Source of the DNA: Phialophora verrucosa
Lineage: Eukaryota > Ascomycota > Eurotiomycetes > Chaetothyriales > Herpotrichiellaceae
DNA: 64,000 nucleotides
NCBI GenBank assembly: GCA_002099365.1
Contig: MSED01000008.1
Coordinates: 310,001-374,000 of the forward strand
Direction of reading: 5' to 3'
This document shows, piece after piece, positions 62,849 to 64,000 of this stretch; position 1 is the first letter of the stretch; the number at the start of each line of letters is the position of its first letter. The notes below the pieces were generated by a model, which saw only the letters and a list, made by a program, of their open reading frames with translations, searched no databases and had not been told where the DNA came from. The position numbers and the translations under genes are program-made.

Positions 62849-63807
62849 TTTCGAGTTCGATGTCGGTGTGGATGTTGGTGGTTGGGAAAAGATTGTTGGA
62901 TTCAGTTTGGAGACGGTAGTAATTTCAGATGGTTGTAAAACTTTGCGGTTATTGTCCTTTTCGCAGACGGGCACTTGAGGCGATCCGCCCAGTACTTGTA
63001 TTTGTGTCGTGAGCGTGGTGGCTTCGACCTACCTGTCCTGGATACCCTGCCGGGGCGCATGCATCATGTGGTTGAGCCCTGGGCTATTCGTTCTCCCATA
63101 ATCGGGAGTTTTTCTCGTCGTCGCGAACCGAAGCGTCGAGAACGCTCGATCTAGGGAAGGTCAGCACTGTGCTAGTCAGGCAGGTGGTCACTGGTTTCCT
63201 GCATGCTCGGCGTCAGGAGATGTTGAATTGCCAGGTTGCACACATAGTGCGCACTAGATGCTGTGATAGCTACCGTTGACACCCATCGCCTCACGTGAAG
63301 ACGGTGCACACAGACAAAAAGTGGGGAGAGGGCTATTCGTCGTGGTGTGATGTTGCCTTTTTTTCCCTCCCCTTGGGCTTGCTTGTTCCGGGGGTGGGTC
63401 CCCGGCACGCCTGGGCCAGAAGGAAGGGGGGGTTGCCGCGGGCCCACATCGTCCAAGCGAGACTTTAACCCCTGAAAAATTCCCGACGATTCGTGACCGT
63501 CGTCTGGGCCCGAGAAGCACCGAGCTGCAGCACAGATCTGCCTCATCATACCACTACAGTCATTCCTCCCAGCCCAGGTTAGCCCAGTTCAGCTCGACTC
63601 AGCCATACCAGTGGAGCCAGAGTGCAAAGATGTACCTCGCAGCGTGGCAGCTATATCTGGGCTACAATTTTGCTCCCTCTGGCCAAAGATCCTACTCTCT
63701 CCCTCTCGTCAGTACAACAATACCAAACCAAACCACAGTTTGAATCAGAGCTAGACAACGGTACAGCGATAGAATCGCCAGACAACCATCAAAACAAATC
63801 ATCAAAA
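62849..63807. promoter_or_regulatory. Divergent promoter region of the Hsp20 and INH1 genes
   Basis: These 959 bp lie between start codons pointing apart. No exon is supported. GGG/CCC-rich sequence around 63380-63450 could be GC-box-like; 63640-63800 is A/C/T-rich leader. Confidence 0.45.
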
Positions 63808-64000
63808 ATGTTGCGAACCAAGATGCCCAGAATCTGCGCCACGAGGATCAGGACGCCTCAATTCTGTCAGGCACAAACCTTTGTCACTTCACGGCCATTC
63901 CTAAGTGAAGGGGACACCGGTGCCATACGGCAAGGCGGCACAGCTGCAAGGTATGGAAGGCATTCCAAGGCTCAAGCAAGATGAAGAGATCTCACGCTGA
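63808..64000 (+). CDS. INH1: Mitochondrial ATPase inhibitor (IF1/INH1 family), first exon only
   Basis: Translation from 63808 gives MLRTKMPRICATRIRTPQFC, a basic presequence suited to mitochondrial import, followed by SRPFLSEGDTGAIRQGGTAA. The EGDTGAxRxGG motif opens the mature part of fungal IF1 proteins, which block ATP hydrolysis by F1 when the matrix acidifies. A GTATGG donor at 63951 probably ends exon 1; reading on would reach a stop at 63984 without the helical inhibitory region, so the rest is expected beyond the right edge. The frame is open back to 63622, but the start at 63808 fits the family. Confidence 0.72.

Overview
This window is nuclear DNA of a filamentous ascomycete (Pezizomycotina, probably Eurotiomycetes; the class is inferred, not proven). 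The basis is short introns (mostly 46-72 nt) with GTAAGT-like donors and CTAAC-like branch sites, fungal-specific families (C2H2 plus fungal transcription-factor domain, DUF7580, Sld3, a hydrolase/NB-ARC/TPR STAND protein), pyrimidine-rich leaders, and scattered TACGGAGTA motifs between genes. I see no rRNA, tRNA, CRISPR array or intact transposon.

Layout. 1-5 kb: the 3' part of a cysteine-rich gene cut by the window edge, then a C2H2/fungal_trans transcription factor. 5.9-14.1 kb: the most unusual part. A five-exon minus-strand gene, reconstructed here, would encode about 1861 aa with a fungal C2H2-type region, an RRM, a BAG-like helical segment, a ubiquitin-like ULD_2-type domain, a RING finger and a terminal AMPK-beta-type carbohydrate-binding module. 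It shares a 428-bp divergent promoter with a DUF7580 protein. 14.4-32.4 kb: a housekeeping block: SLD3 (replication origin firing), PEP12 (endosomal t-SNARE), NDC1 (nuclear pore), ELP1 (Elongator), COX8 (complex IV), MTR4 (exosome helicase) and STS1/Cut8 (nuclear proteasome tether). 33-41 kb: cytochrome c-type heme lyase, MVD1 (sterol/isoprenoid pathway), a Baeyer-Villiger-like flavin monooxygenase and a small 4F5/C2H2 protein.

42-46 kb: a STAND/NLR-like gene (alpha/beta hydrolase, NB-ARC, TPRs) that appears broken by two frame disruptions. 46.8-56.4 kb: a large F-box protein, then EMC10 and TAD2 on a divergent promoter, then the Ran exchange factor RCC1. 57-64 kb: a strongly GC-rich cyclase-family gene followed by a short interspersed repeat, two hypothetical proteins, an Hsp20 chaperone, and the first exon of the mitochondrial ATPase inhibitor running off the right edge.

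Most genes are unrelated housekeeping neighbours; several pairs share short divergent promoters (PEP12/NDC1, COX8/MTR4, EMC10/TAD2, multidomain gene/DUF7580). The accessory or fast-evolving candidates are the multidomain RING/RRM/CBM gene with its DUF7580 partner, the broken NLR-like gene, and the cyclase island. Exon boundaries are my reconstruction from splice signals and frame continuity; none has been checked against RNA data.
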